A stretch of DNA of 64,000 nucleotides, taken from NCBI GenBank assembly GCA_949752745.1, contig OX457032.1, positions 11,729,543 to 11,793,542 on the forward strand, in the 5' to 3' direction. The notes under the pieces are model-generated. The model had not been told where the DNA came from and did not search any database. It worked only from the letters and a program-made list of their open reading frames with translations. Positions 10,340-20,131 of this stretch are shown here, in pieces. The translations under genes and the position numbers were made by a program. Positions within the stretch are counted from its first letter, which is position 1. Each line of letters begins with the position of its first letter. Source of the DNA: Protula sp. h YS-2021 (taxonomy: Eukaryota; Annelida; Polychaeta; Sabellida; Serpulidae).

Positions 10340-11510
10340 CATTCATAGCGCGTGCTCATACCGAAAACTACACCTTTCCAAGTCCTGTACGGTAGACAAG
10401 CAATGCTAGCAGTTGAGCTAGAAATTCAGCAAAGTGAAGGCCATGAGTATACAAGCGAGAACGCAACTTATCTGCCGGATACGATCGATGTCATGATGTC
10501 GACTCGGGACAGCATGATGTCCCAAAGTTGCATCCAACATTGCATCTGCATAGTCTTCTCAGAAAGTGCAAATATGACAAGCGCAGTCATGCCTAGGAAT
10601 ACCTAATCGGTGACAAAGTATTACTGAAAAACCTTGTCCGTGAAGATCGCAAAGGTGGTCGTTTCACAGAACGGCGAACTGGACCGTATACTGTTACTTA
10701 AATTTGTGGAAAAAACACATACAGGTTAGCAGGCGATGTGCTAAATGTGCTAAAAAAGAAAGTGAATTCCACAAACTTGGTTAAGTACATCGACAGTTAG
10801 CACAACGCGGACGACGATAAGGATAGACATAGCAAAAAAGAAGAGGAGACCCCTCCAAAACATGCAAAGTTGGCCCAGGACGACGTTATCATTACGGATC
10901 ATTCGCACTACTTTCACCGTTTCACCTGTGTATGAAGCGTGGCAACGCGAAACCTGTGACCAGTTCAACCTCAACTTCAAGAACACAAACGGATTACAAC
11001 ATGTGCGTGTGAGGCAGAAGTTGAAATGTTTGCACTCGCAGCTATGTTAGATACCAAAGTGTATGTCTACTCAAAGTTTGGCGATACTAATAAGTGGATA
11101 CCGTACAGGCCCTTGTTGGAATGTGCTGAGGATTCTCACCAAGAGGGTATTTTGAAAAGCAATCTCTCTCACCACTTTGAGCCAGCTGCTCTGAATTAAA
11201 GAAATCACGCAGGTGAGGGTATTCTGGGTGAAATAATACCCGACGAAGGAAGGTATTATTACCCAGATGAGTGATGGGGAAGATATTTTTACAACGCAAA
11301 ATATATTTAGGGATGTTGATTTCGTAAAAGAAAACAGTGGTATATCACTTTCGGATTTATTAAACAGAAGTTTATCTGAAACTTTGAAGATATTAATGAA
11401 AAATCTGGATCACAAACTGAAAAATGTGACAGTGACACGGATTTCATTTTTTCTCAAGTAGATCTCAACATTCTCCAGAACAATCCACTTGAATTGACTC
11501 AGTTCTCCGG
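10340..11510 (+). pseudogene. Decayed transposon: integrase C-terminus and OTU-like fragment
   Basis: Between 10352 and 10798 fragments in changing frames match the C-terminal part of rve-type integrases: TPFQVLYGRQAML, then IGDKVLLKNLVREDRKGG, FTERRTGPYTV and STNLVKYID. From about 11020 another fragment (DTKVYVYSKFGDTNKWIPY, LKSNLSHHFEP) resembles the OTU-protease-like regions found beside such integrases. Frameshifts and stops show it is dead. The Polinton is inserted in its last readable stretch; the frame seems to resume at 25976. Family (Ty3/Gypsy or GINGER type) is uncertain. Confidence 0.6.
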
Positions 11511-11516
11511 ATTGGA
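11511..11516. repeat. Target site duplication, left (ATTGGA)
   Basis: ATTGGA directly precedes the left terminus and recurs directly after the right terminus at 25970-25975. A 6-bp duplication is the hallmark of Polinton integration. Confidence 0.9.
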
Positions 11517-11830
11517 AGTAGTTGAGAAACGAGAGAATCACCGCACTTTGTGACGTCATACTGTCTAGACCCCCCCCCTGGTCAAGAATCATATACCATG
11601 GGGACCCCCCCTGGTCAAGAATCATATACCATGGGGACCCCCCCTCCGGTCAAGAATCATATACCATGGGGACCCCCCCCCCCCCTGGGCAAGAATCATA
11701 TACCATGGGGACCCCCCCCCTCGGGACATACTATGGACCGACCCCCCCCCCCCCCCCTCAGGACATACTATGGACCGACCCCCCCCCCCCTCAGGACATA
11801 CTATGGACCGACCCCCCCCCCCCCCCTAGG
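11517..11830. repeat. Polinton left terminal inverted repeat with subterminal C-rich units
   Basis: The outer ~55 bp match the right end in inverted orientation and include TGACGTCA. They are followed by four units with core AAGAATCATATACCATGGGG and three with GGACATACTATGGACCGA, each separated by 6-15 C. The right end has only two and one. Proline-rich open frames here are artefacts. Confidence 0.93.
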
Positions 11831-12084
11831 ATGTGATTCAACACTCCTATAAGAGCACATTGTCTGTGCACATATGCATCATTCATGCTCTGACTGCCGT
11901 TGGATACACAGGGGAAAAAAAGTGAAAACAGTTGCTCTTACCTATTGTGTTGTGCTGTGCTGTTGAAGAACAAGTGAAACGTTAGTTATTCTTTGGAAAA
12001 GGAAAGTGAACGATTGGTTATTCTTTGGAGACGAATTGGCAAAACAGTCGTGGTAAGTGACTTTTTTTTTTTTTTTTTTTTTTT

Positions 12085-12450
12085 GACAAAATATGACAAA
12101 ATATGATGTATAAAATAAGTTTAAACATTATACAATGGTGTAGTAGGGTAAAAATGAGGGTTCTAGACCAATTTTAACAAATTTTGTTTTTTGACAAAAT
12201 ATAATGTATAAAATAAGTTTGAACATTTTACCATGGTGTAGTAGGGTAAAAATGAGGGTTTTAGACCAACTTTAACAAATTTTGTTTTTTGACAAAATAT
12301 GATGTAGAAAATAAGTTTGAACATTTTACTATGGTGTAGTAGGGTAAAAATGAGGGTTTTAGACCAACTTTAACAAATTTTGTTTTTTGACAAAATATGA
12401 TGTAGAAAATAAGTTTGAACATTTTACTATGGTGTAGTAGGGTAAAAATT
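12085..12450. repeat. 98-bp tandem repeat in Polinton 5' leader
   Basis: About 3.7 AT-rich units (core GGTGTAGTAGGGTAAAAATG) with a 98-bp period, between the left terminus and the polymerase promoter. A poly-T run (12061-12084) sits at its left edge. Confidence 0.9.
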
Positions 12451-12556
12451 TACTTTTCTTTGAAAATATATTATGCTTTTCTTTTCTTAATGCTTTCAGG
12501 TATCGTCAGAACACATCGCTTTCCGCTAGATGTCTCTGCAGTACATGCCTAGGCGG

Positions 12557-12564
12557 TATAAATA
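12557..12564 (+). promoter_or_regulatory. TATA box of the Polinton polymerase gene
   Basis: TATAAATA 59 bp before the polymerase start codon. Position and sequence fit a core promoter; no transcript data. Confidence 0.55.
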
Positions 12565-12622
12565 GGATGAGTGAGACCTACATTTCATCATATCAGTTTA
12601 AGCAATTGATGTGACAACAACA

Positions 12623-15600
12623 ATGGCATCTAATTCAGACACATCAGCCTTCTGTCATGATTGTAATGTGACATTTCCATCTCTGGAATTGTTTGTAGCA
12701 CATACATGCAAACCAGCTAAGATGAAACGTGCTAATGAAGAGCTTGTTGAGATGATTGAAGCCAAGAGACGAAAGACGGTACAAGATGGTGTTATCAGAC
12801 CTGATCCGTTCCTCTGCTGTGAATGCATTAAAATATTTCCATCTATGGATACTTATGAGGCACATGCATGCATACCAGCTGAGATGGAAAATGCGTCTCA
12901 TGAAGAACATGTTTCAAAGAAAGAAAAAACAGGACAAGTAGGGAGAGGTAGAAGGGTTAGTCTGGGAGAAAACGCGCAGGAAAGACGATTTGAGTCTGAG
13001 GATGGATCGGATTTACTGCTTGAAATGCGACAACAAGAGAACCGTATCAAGGCACATTTGTTGGAGACCTTAAACTATGGAATGAAATGGTACATTGTCG
13101 TTCATGCACGTTTCAAGAAACTGACAGCGAATGCTGAAGGTGTTATGGTAGAACAAGTGGATAATTCATTTATCAGCAGTCCAACATATACAGCATACAA
13201 CCCAGCAGATATTGAGCAGGACTTGCCAGACGCCTATAAAGAATTGTTTACTAAGTTTGATGAACATGAGCGACAAGGCTCTGGCTGGGTATTGGATAAC
13301 ATACTGTACATTGAAGTACATACAGCTACGTCAGCGCCACTGGATGCGAGTAGTTTTATTCCACTGCCGAAGAAAGTGAAGAATACAAAAGGTGTATTAA
13401 ACATTCAGAATAAAGACAACAAATGTTTCTTATGGTCTGTACTGGCTCACCTTCACCCTTCAACAAGCAATGACCCACAGCGTGTGCATCAATACAAGCT
13501 ATTTGAGAACGAATTGAAGGTGGAAGGTATGACATTTCCAACACCGATTACAGACATTCCAAAGTTTGAAAAGGAGAATGATGTGTCCATTAACGTGTTT
13601 GGATATGAACATGATGTCGTTGTTCCCATACAACTCAGTCGAAACACCAGTGCGAGAGAAATCAACTTGCTTTTGATTAGCAATGACAAGACAAGACATT
13701 ATTGCCTCATCAAGAATTTCAGCAGACTGATGGCTTATCGATCAAAGCATAATGGTGCAGCTTTTTGTTGTTTCAACTGTCTTCACGGGTTTATGCGACA
13801 AGAGCTTTTAGATGAGCATCGTGAAGTGTGTGGCAAGCATGGCGCGCAACGTTTATCATTTCCCAAGGAACCATTCGTTAAGTTTAAGAATGTAGCCAAA
13901 CAACAGCGAGCACCGTTTGTGATTTATGCAGACTTTGAATGTTTCACGCAAAAGCATGAAGAAGGAGACAAGTATCAACATCATCGTCCAAACAGCTTTG
14001 CCTATGTAGTTGTGAGTCAGTACAACACACGTGCACCAGTCGTGTATCGAGGAGACAATGCTGTAAAGGTCTTTTTAGACCATATGTTGAATGAACGTGA
14101 TCGTATTGTACGTGGTTTAGAGCGACCAAAGGAAATGGTGATGACTCGCGAAGACAAAGAGAATTTTAAGAACGCTGTTGATTGCTACATTTGTCATGAA
14201 CCTCTAGGAGCAGATCGTGTGAGAGATCATGACCATATCAATGGCAAATATCGCGGAGCAGCGCACAATGAATGCAACTTACAATTCCGACTTAGAAAGG
14301 ATCAGCAAGGGGATAAAGATTCTGTTATCATTCCTGTGTTTTTCCACAATTTGCGAGGCTATGACAGTCACCTTATCATGGAGGAAATTGGAAAATTCAA
14401 AGATGAAACGATTACAGTCATTCCCAACACCATTGAGAAATATATTGCATTCACCATGAGCAATCTGAAATTTACAGACAGCTTTAAGTTCATGAGTACC
14501 TCTCTACAGAAGTTGGTATCCAACCTTGCAGCAGAAGGGAAAGATAACTTCTACAACATGACCTCTCACATTCACGATAGTGATCAACAAGATTTGCTGC
14601 TGAGAAAGGGCGTGTACCCCTACGATTACGTGGACGAACCATCCAAGTTTGCTGAAACACGGCTACCATCAAAGGACAAGTTCATAGTCAGCTTAGCGAA
14701 GAGGGCATTAGCGATGAGGATTATACCCATGCGCAGAAGGTGTGGGATACATTCAACTGTACCACATTTGGTGAATACCATGACCTGTACCTGAAATCAG
14801 ATGTGTTATTACTAGCTGACGTGTTTGAAAATTTTCGTCAAGTATGCCTCAACACGTATGAATTGGATCCTGCTCACTACTATACAGCACCAGGACTGTC
14901 GTGGGATGCAATGTTGAAAGCGACAAAGGTGAAGTTGGAATTGATCAATGACATCGACATGTACCAAATGGTTGAGCAAGGCATACGTGGAGGAATATCC
15001 GTAATCACGCACAAGTATGCGAAAGCGAATAATCCCTACGTAGCAGATTACAATTCTGAGATACCAAACAACTATTTGATGTACCTCGACGCAAACAACT
15101 TGTATGGTTGGGCCATGTCACAAAGCATGCCACAAAGAGGATTTATGTGGGTGAGCGAGCCAGAATCCCTCGACTTCATGGATGTGGATGAAGATGACGA
15201 CATTGGATTCATTTTGGAAGTGGATTTAGAATATCCAAATTCAATCCATGATCATCATAATCACTACCCAGTGGCTCCAGAACGGAAATATGTCAAAGTT
15301 GAAGAATTGTCAGAGTACAGTCAGAAGCTGCGGAAAGATCTAAACATGAAAGAGAAATCCAGTGAAAAGCTCATTCCTAACTTGTCTGACAAGAAGAAAT
15401 ATGTACTTCATTACAGGAATTTACAACAGTACGTCTCACTGGGGTTGAAAGTCACTAAAGTTCATCGCGCCATCATGTTTGAACAGAGCAAATGGTTGGC
15501 AAAATACATTACCTTGAACACGGAAAAGAGAAAATTGGCCAAGAACCCATTTGAGAAAGACTTCTTCAAACTGATGAACAACTCGGTGTTTGGCAAAACC

Positions 15601-16335
15601 ATGGAAAATGTGAGAAAGCGAATCAATGTTGAACTTGTTCACAAGGAAAAGCGGTTCAAGAAACTTGTGGCCAAACCTTCTTTCCACAAATTCAAAATTT
15701 TCAACGAAGATTTGACCGCGGTACATTTACGCAAAGTGGATTTGCTTCTGGATAAACCCATTCAAGTTGGTTTTACCATTCTTGACCTCAGCAAAGTGCT
15801 TATGTTCAACTTTCATTACAACTACATCATGGTCAAGTATCCCAATGCCAAGTTATTGTTCAGCGACACCGACAGTCTATGTTACGACATAGAAACGGAA
15901 GATATCTACAAGGATATGCAGCAGGATGCTGACCTGTTCGACACAAGTGACTATCCGCCGGATCATTTCCTACATTCCAACGTGAACAAAAAAGTGCTTG
16001 GGAAAATGAAGGATGAGACGGCAGGCGTCCCTATTGAAGAGTTTGTTGGACTCAGACCGAAAATGTACAGTTTATTGTGCGGTGGGAAAGAAAAACATAC
16101 AGCTAAAGGCATCACTCGAGCTTGTCAAAGACGCATTAAACATGTGCAGTATAGAGACAGTTTGTTTAAGAAAACTCAAACGATGGCTACAGGACACATT
16201 ATCCGAAGTCATAGTCACCAGCTTTTCTCGGAGAAGTTGAGGAAAGTAGCCCTCTCCCCATATGACGACAAGCGATATGTGATGAGTGATGGCTATTCCA
16301 CCTTAGCGCATGGACATTACAAGGCTGTGGTATAA
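12623..16335 (+). pseudogene. POLB: Protein-primed family B DNA polymerase of the Polinton (frameshifted)
   Basis: Replicates the element. The first ATG is at 12623. N-terminus has two Cys/His finger-like motifs (CHDCNVTFPSLELFVAHTC; CCECIKIF..HAC), then CFLWSVLAHLHP, a third finger (CCFNC..HREVC), exonuclease motif I YADFE, an endonuclease-VII-like zinc module (CYICHEPLG..DHDH..HNECN) and exonuclease motif II NLRGYDSHL. The polymerase half has motif A YLDANNLYGWAM, motif B KLMNNSVFGK and motif C FSDTDS, then KEKHTAKG. Both halves are well kept but in different frames: the first closes at 14794 and the second is open from before 14740. Homology to either side places a single-base loss near 14685. 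The whole spans about 1237 codons, usual for Polinton polymerases. Confidence 0.95.
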
Positions 16336-16338
16336 AAG
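16331..16338 (+). promoter_or_regulatory. TATA box overlapping the polymerase stop codon
   Basis: TATAAAAG contains the TAA that ends the polymerase frame and lies about 60 bp before the ATG of the next gene. It is the likely core promoter of the small-gene cluster. Confidence 0.5.
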
Positions 16339-16392
16339 GGGGAGGTCCTCCAACGGAAGAGTTATTTGAGGTGTGAACATTGAAGTGTTAAC

Positions 16393-16749
16393 ATGGAACG
16401 TGAAAGTAATAAGAGATCTACAACTGATATGGATACTCTTGCAGATGCAGTTAAAGACTTAAAAGTGAAAAATCCTACCACTACCATCAAGAAATTGAAA
16501 GTGGAGACAGCACCAACAACACAGTCGTGGGATGGAATGCTTTCTCTAGGAAATGGAAAGTATATCAAGATTATGAAACAAAGCAATGAAGGAGTGGTAA
16601 ACATTCGCAAGTACCTGAGAGATGAGGGGACTGGAAAAAACCGTCCTACGAAAAAGGGAATTTTGCTGACAATACCTGAATGGAAAATGCTGAAGAAGCA
16701 AGTGAAAGAAGTGGATAAAAGGCTTCGCAGACAAGAAGACGGCTCATAA
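16393..16749 (+). CDS. PC4/SUB1-like single-strand DNA-binding protein
   Basis: 118 residues. The first ~45 are polar and charged (Lys/Thr/Ser-rich), as in the regulatory tail of PC4. From about residue 48 the sequence follows the PC4 fold: LSLGNGKYIKIMKQ and VNIRKYL strands, then KKGILLTIPEWKMLKKQV, which matches the family pattern of a Lys/Gly turn, a strand and a helix with a fixed Trp. PC4-type proteins bind single-stranded DNA as dimers. In a protein-primed replicon the obvious inferred job is coating displaced strand or regulating late transcription. It lies 58 bp after the polymerase stop, with its own TATA box. Homology is judged by eye. Confidence 0.7.
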   Translation: MERESNKRSTTDMDTLADAVKDLKVKNPTTTIKKLKVETAPTTQSWDGMLSLGNGKYIKIMKQSNEGVVNIRKYLRDEGTGKNRPTKKGILLTIPEWKMLKKQVKEVDKRLRRQEDGS

Positions 16750-16761
16750 CAAGGTAAAAAC

Positions 16762-17133
16762 ATGAATGCACTCATGCTGAACCGTGGTGCTTACCTTACT
16801 GTAAATGATAGGAATGAAGTGATACTAGGTTCTCAGACAAGTTATCATCGGTTTAAACCTGAAGTGTGGAAAGACTTTAAAAACATACCACTTGAACATG
16901 GGTTTAAACGTAGACTTGAAAATAAAGTGGAAGTGACGGTGGCTGAATATGATTCTAACATACGTGTAGAAATCTGTAGAAATCTTTTACAGGATTATCC
17001 AGAGGATTATAAGGGAGTTGTGCCAGATACACCATATACAGATTTGATTATCTTTGATATGAAGAACTGGCGCGCAGTCTTACGATTCCTAGAAGTGATA
17101 CAACATCCACTCTTCGCCATCTTGCGAGCATAA
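16762..17133 (+). CDS. Small Polinton protein with PC4-like C-terminus
   Basis: 123 residues, starting 12 bp after the preceding stop. N-terminal YLTVNDRNEVIL and a middle strand region lead to a C-terminal DLIIFDMKNWRAVLRFL, which has the same strand-turn-Trp-helix pattern as the preceding PC4-like protein. Function unknown; a divergent paralogue is the best guess. Tight spacing suggests shared transcription. Confidence 0.55.
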   Translation: MNALMLNRGAYLTVNDRNEVILGSQTSYHRFKPEVWKDFKNIPLEHGFKRRLENKVEVTVAEYDSNIRVEICRNLLQDYPEDYKGVVPDTPYTDLIIFDMKNWRAVLRFLEVIQHPLFAILRA

Positions 17134-17188
17134 AAAACGTCTTTGCAGACAAGGAGACAGCTCATAGTTCATCTGACTGTTGAACGAG

Positions 17189-17530
17189 ATGGAAGACTTT
17201 TTATCGGAATATGAACCCATTACGCATGGATTCTCATATCTGAGAAACGTATATGATGACATCGTGCTAAAACATTTTGGAAAGTATATCATTCTATCAA
17301 CTGACGAACAATCTGTGTTGAAAGACCATCTAGAGAAGCTGAGGATACCTGGCTTTCTCCTGAAACTCTCAGAGGATTTAGAAGTGCGTGTGACTGAGAA
17401 CTATTTAGACGTGTTTGTACGATTTTGCCAATATGACGAGCTTACAAAATGCTACGACTACATCACCCTCAACACAGTGGAATGGCACGCTCTGTTACAA
17501 GCATTGGATTGGAAAGAACCTAACGCTTGA
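17189..17530 (+). CDS. Small Polinton protein with two PC4-like half-motifs
   Basis: 113 residues from the ATG at 17189. Two copies of the strand-helix pattern are visible: KYIILSTDEQSVLKDHL near residues 35-50, without the Trp, and DYITLNTVEWHALLQAL at the C-terminus. Between them is a strand-rich segment (LEVRVTENYLDVFVRF). The frame stops abruptly at WKEPNA, and a similar domain follows at once in another frame, so this gene and the next may once have been one. Confidence 0.55.
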   Translation: MEDFLSEYEPITHGFSYLRNVYDDIVLKHFGKYIILSTDEQSVLKDHLEKLRIPGFLLKLSEDLEVRVTENYLDVFVRFCQYDELTKCYDYITLNTVEWHALLQALDWKEPNA

Positions 17531-17555
17531 ATTCAAAGAGGAAGGAGTGCAACTC

Positions 17556-17813
17556 ATGCGAGGCACCAAGTCCATTGAACTGACACATCCCATGTGTGTT
17601 ATGGTGATGAACATTGACATGAATGATCATGGATATGAACTGAAACTGTCTGAACATGAAGATGTTAAAATAATAAAGTTTGGTAATGGACAGTGTTATG
17701 CTAGTTTTCATAGCATTTACAAACGTGAATGTAATGTCTATGATACATATATTAATTTAGATTGGTATGAATGGCATGTGTTTATTGATGTATTGAATGT
17801 ATTTGTAAAATAA
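17556..17813 (+). CDS. Small Polinton protein with PC4-like C-terminus (possibly a shifted second domain)
   Basis: 85 residues from the ATG at 17556; the frame is open back to 17415, overlapping the previous gene in another frame. Strands HGYELKLSEHEDVKII and QCYASFHSI precede TYINLDWYEWHVFIDVL, the same terminal pattern as its neighbours. It may be a separate gene or the C-terminal half of the previous one after a frameshift. AATAAA at 17860-17865 would end the rightward transcript. Confidence 0.5.
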   Translation: MRGTKSIELTHPMCVMVMNIDMNDHGYELKLSEHEDVKIIKFGNGQCYASFHSIYKRECNVYDTYINLDWYEWHVFIDVLNVFVK

Positions 17814-17859
17814 AAATTCAATGTAAAATAATTGTTGAAATGTAAATAATGTATAACAC

Positions 17860-17898
17860 AATAAACAAAGAATGTTGTATAAAACTGTCTTGTTTATT
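17860..17898. terminator. Convergent polyadenylation signals in the Polinton
   Basis: AATAAA on the + strand at 17860-17865 and on the - strand (TTTATT at 17893-17898) lie between the last rightward gene and the first leftward gene. Both transcript sets would end here. Confidence 0.5.
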
Positions 17899-17964
17899 TA
17901 CAATATTCATAATACAATTCACAATTACCAACAACTTAACTAATGCAACTTAACTAATACAACA

Positions 17965-18402
17965 TCAATAAAATAATGGTTTATAATGTCTATATACAAA
18001 ATCCTTTACAACAAAATCACCATCACTTCTTCTTAATACATCAATGATTTCAAAAGGACTATGTCCTCGAGCTCTTTGAATTATATAATACACACAATAA
18101 AATCCACATGTAGAGGATATCGGTGTTTGTAATGGGACTGAATTATAAATGAAATTAAACTTTAAAAACTTATTCAAACGACTGTCTATAGGTAAAAGTC
18201 CATAAGAGTCAAAATATTCTGCAGGGTCTTCGTCATAATATACTGCCACCCAATGCTCTCCTGGCTCATCATGATCGTCTGTGTTGATGACATAGGCACC
18301 GCGTTGTAAAGATGGTAACTGGTCCATGGCAAACACACCTTGAAACAAGTCTTTTGTCGCGGCATCATGGGATAGGATGGCTTCTATCTGCTTCGTGTTC
18401 AT
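17965..18402 (-). CDS. PRO: Adenain/Ulp1-like cysteine protease of the Polinton
   Basis: 145 residues. It shows the C5/C48-type order: GEHWVAVYY with the catalytic His, then EYFDSYG with the acidic residue, and near the C-terminus STCGFYCVYY with Cys after a Gln-containing segment (VPLQTPISST). In adenoviruses and Polintons this enzyme matures capsid and core proteins. It is shorter than adenovirus proteases (about 200 residues) but triad spacing looks intact. The ATG overlaps the end of the capsid gene by 4 nt. Confidence 0.9.
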   Translation of the reverse strand: MNTKQIEAILSHDAATKDLFQGVFAMDQLPSLQRGAYVINTDDHDEPGEHWVAVYYDEDPAEYFDSYGLLPIDSRLNKFLKFNFIYNSVPLQTPISSTCGFYCVYYIIQRARGHSPFEIIDVLRRSDGDFVVKDFVYRHYKPLFY

Positions 18403-19772
18403 GACTGGTAGTCGAATTGAATGCTACGATTTGCACTTATTTCAACAATGTTATCAAATTCAGCATGCACTATAACATTGACTGTATTTTGCAAGGCACC
18501 AGCAAAATTCATTTCTAGTCTCAAATTCCCATGTTTGATAAGGGCATAATGATCAGCACCATCATAATCAGGTGTTAAGTCAAAAGAAAATAAAGAATAA
18601 CCTCTAGGCCAATCTTCCCGTTTTATAATCGAACTTTTCTCACCATCCAGTCTATCAAAAGATTTGTAAAGTGTTTCAAAAGGATCAAGATATTTGCCTC
18701 GATTTATATCAAGCTTGAGAGGTTTTGATAGGACTGGTTCACCATCAGAGTAAAGCTGCATAAAGTTAAGATTGAAATGTTCAAAATTGTATGGATTTCT
18801 CAATACTGTTCCAGCAAAGGATTCATTATGAACCATTCCAATGACAATACGTTTTGGTAATTGACCTAAAAAGATGCTATCTTTCACAAAAGATTGAAAT
18901 CCAGTTGGAATAGCTAAAACTTTACATTCTTTTCTAGTAACAATAAACTTAGCAGGACTTTTCATCAACGCATCTGCATGTCCCAACTGAATACCTGGAC
19001 TAACCCTCACTTTGCGAATGGTTAAAAACGCTTCTCTCACTTCTACTTTAAAACCATTATTTGCAGCCATTAATACATATTCATCTTTTTGTCTATGCAA
19101 GCGTAATTTCATACTCACACCATTGGGAAGATAACGATCCTGCTCAAACAAATCTACCCTTAAACCACCTGTAAGCATAAACTCACGGCTTAGACGTGTA
19201 TACAAATAACGATTATGTTAACCATTATTTCCTGTTTCAGCTATATCACCACCTTCAATATTTACATGAAAACCTGATACATATCTTTCATGATTAGGCC
19301 TTTTCACCTGATGAGTATTCATTGACCCGGCAGTATCTTTATAGATGAGACGCATAGAGCGCTCAGAATGGAGACTTTCTTCCGAGTCATGAATGAGATG
19401 AGATATGATGCTTGTATAACCATGGGTATTGTTACTATGTGATACCAATCGATCATTTAGAAATAATTCAATATTAGACCATAACCCATTAAACAAATCA
19501 TTGATACAGGATACGTTATCATCTACACCACACGCTTCTCCATCAACCTTTACAATGCGACATACAATATGAAGTTTACTGTTCTTTAAATCTAGATATT
19601 CTTCGGTACTCGCAGGAATGTAGAATTCTATTGGAGCACCTTCTCTAATAGTAGTTAGTGGTTGATAGTCTACATTATAGCTTTTTTCTACAGCAGTTTG
19701 CGTTGGTGGTATGCGAAACCATTCTAATGGAGAAAGACTACATTCACAAGAATGATTATGAATTAAAGACAT
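18399..19772 (-). pseudogene. MCP: Major capsid protein of the Polinton (one in-frame stop)
   Basis: Double jelly-roll major capsid protein, recognised by IEFYIPASTEEYLDLKNS, FNGLWSNIELFLNDR and SRSMRLIYKD-type strands and by its place between protease and minor virion genes. The frame starts at the ATG at 19772 and ends at 18399. A TAA at 19218-19220 interrupts it near residue 184 without changing frame; the downstream part continues with LSREFMLTGGLRVDLF and is conserved to its end (FDYQS). Total length would be about 457 codons. The downstream part has no good ATG near its start, so this is best seen as one gene with a nonsense mutation. Confidence 0.88.
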
Positions 19773-19774
19773 GA

Positions 19775-20131
19775 TTAAAAAATATCTTTCTTATATTTTG
19801 TTGATGTTATCCGTTTAGCTGCCTTTCGCCTTCTGACAGGTTTTGCTGGTTTCGCTCTCTTTTGTCCTCCTAACTCATCACCAAACATACGTTGTGCTAC
19901 TCGACCTGTAACATCTTTCGCGACATCTTTTGCAGCCTTTTTAAGATGTGGTGCAACGATTTTAGCCCCTGCCTTTAGCAGTGAAATAGCTTTTCGAGCC
20001 AATGATCCCAGTATTGAACCAATACCATCTCCATATTGTATTCGCGCTCCTTTAAATCCTGGTAATTCTCCACCCACTTGATGAAGAAAATGGTTGCGAT
20101 ATATAGATGGATTGTGTGTGTATGCTTTCAT
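19775..20131 (-). CDS. Small basic virion-type protein with amphipathic helix
   Basis: 118 residues. A short N-terminal part ends FLHQVGGELPGF; then comes GSILGSLARKAISLLKAG, an amphipathic helix; then Lys/Arg-rich segments (AKPVRRRKAAKRITSTKYKK). This layout resembles adenovirus pVI/pX-type minor core proteins, which are cut by adenain and act on membranes or DNA. GG after QV is a plausible cleavage point. It lies 2 bp upstream of the capsid gene and overlaps the next gene by 4 nt, fitting a virion operon. Confidence 0.6.
   Translation of the reverse strand: MKAYTHNPSIYRNHFLHQVGGELPGFKGARIQYGDGIGSILGSLARKAISLLKAGAKIVAPHLKKAAKDVAKDVTGRVAQRMFGDELGGQKRAKPAKPVRRRKAAKRITSTKYKKDIF

Noticed and set aside
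10352..10606. An intact small gene
   Set aside because: Integrase-like only over its first residues; the matching sequence continues in another frame and is interrupted by stops.
11522..11852. Proline/glycine-rich open frames in two phases
   Set aside because: Produced by the C-runs and repeat units of the Polinton left end.
19218..19772. A separate 184-residue protein instead of an interrupted capsid gene
   Set aside because: Frame and capsid similarity continue directly after the TAA, and the downstream part has no suitable ATG nearby.
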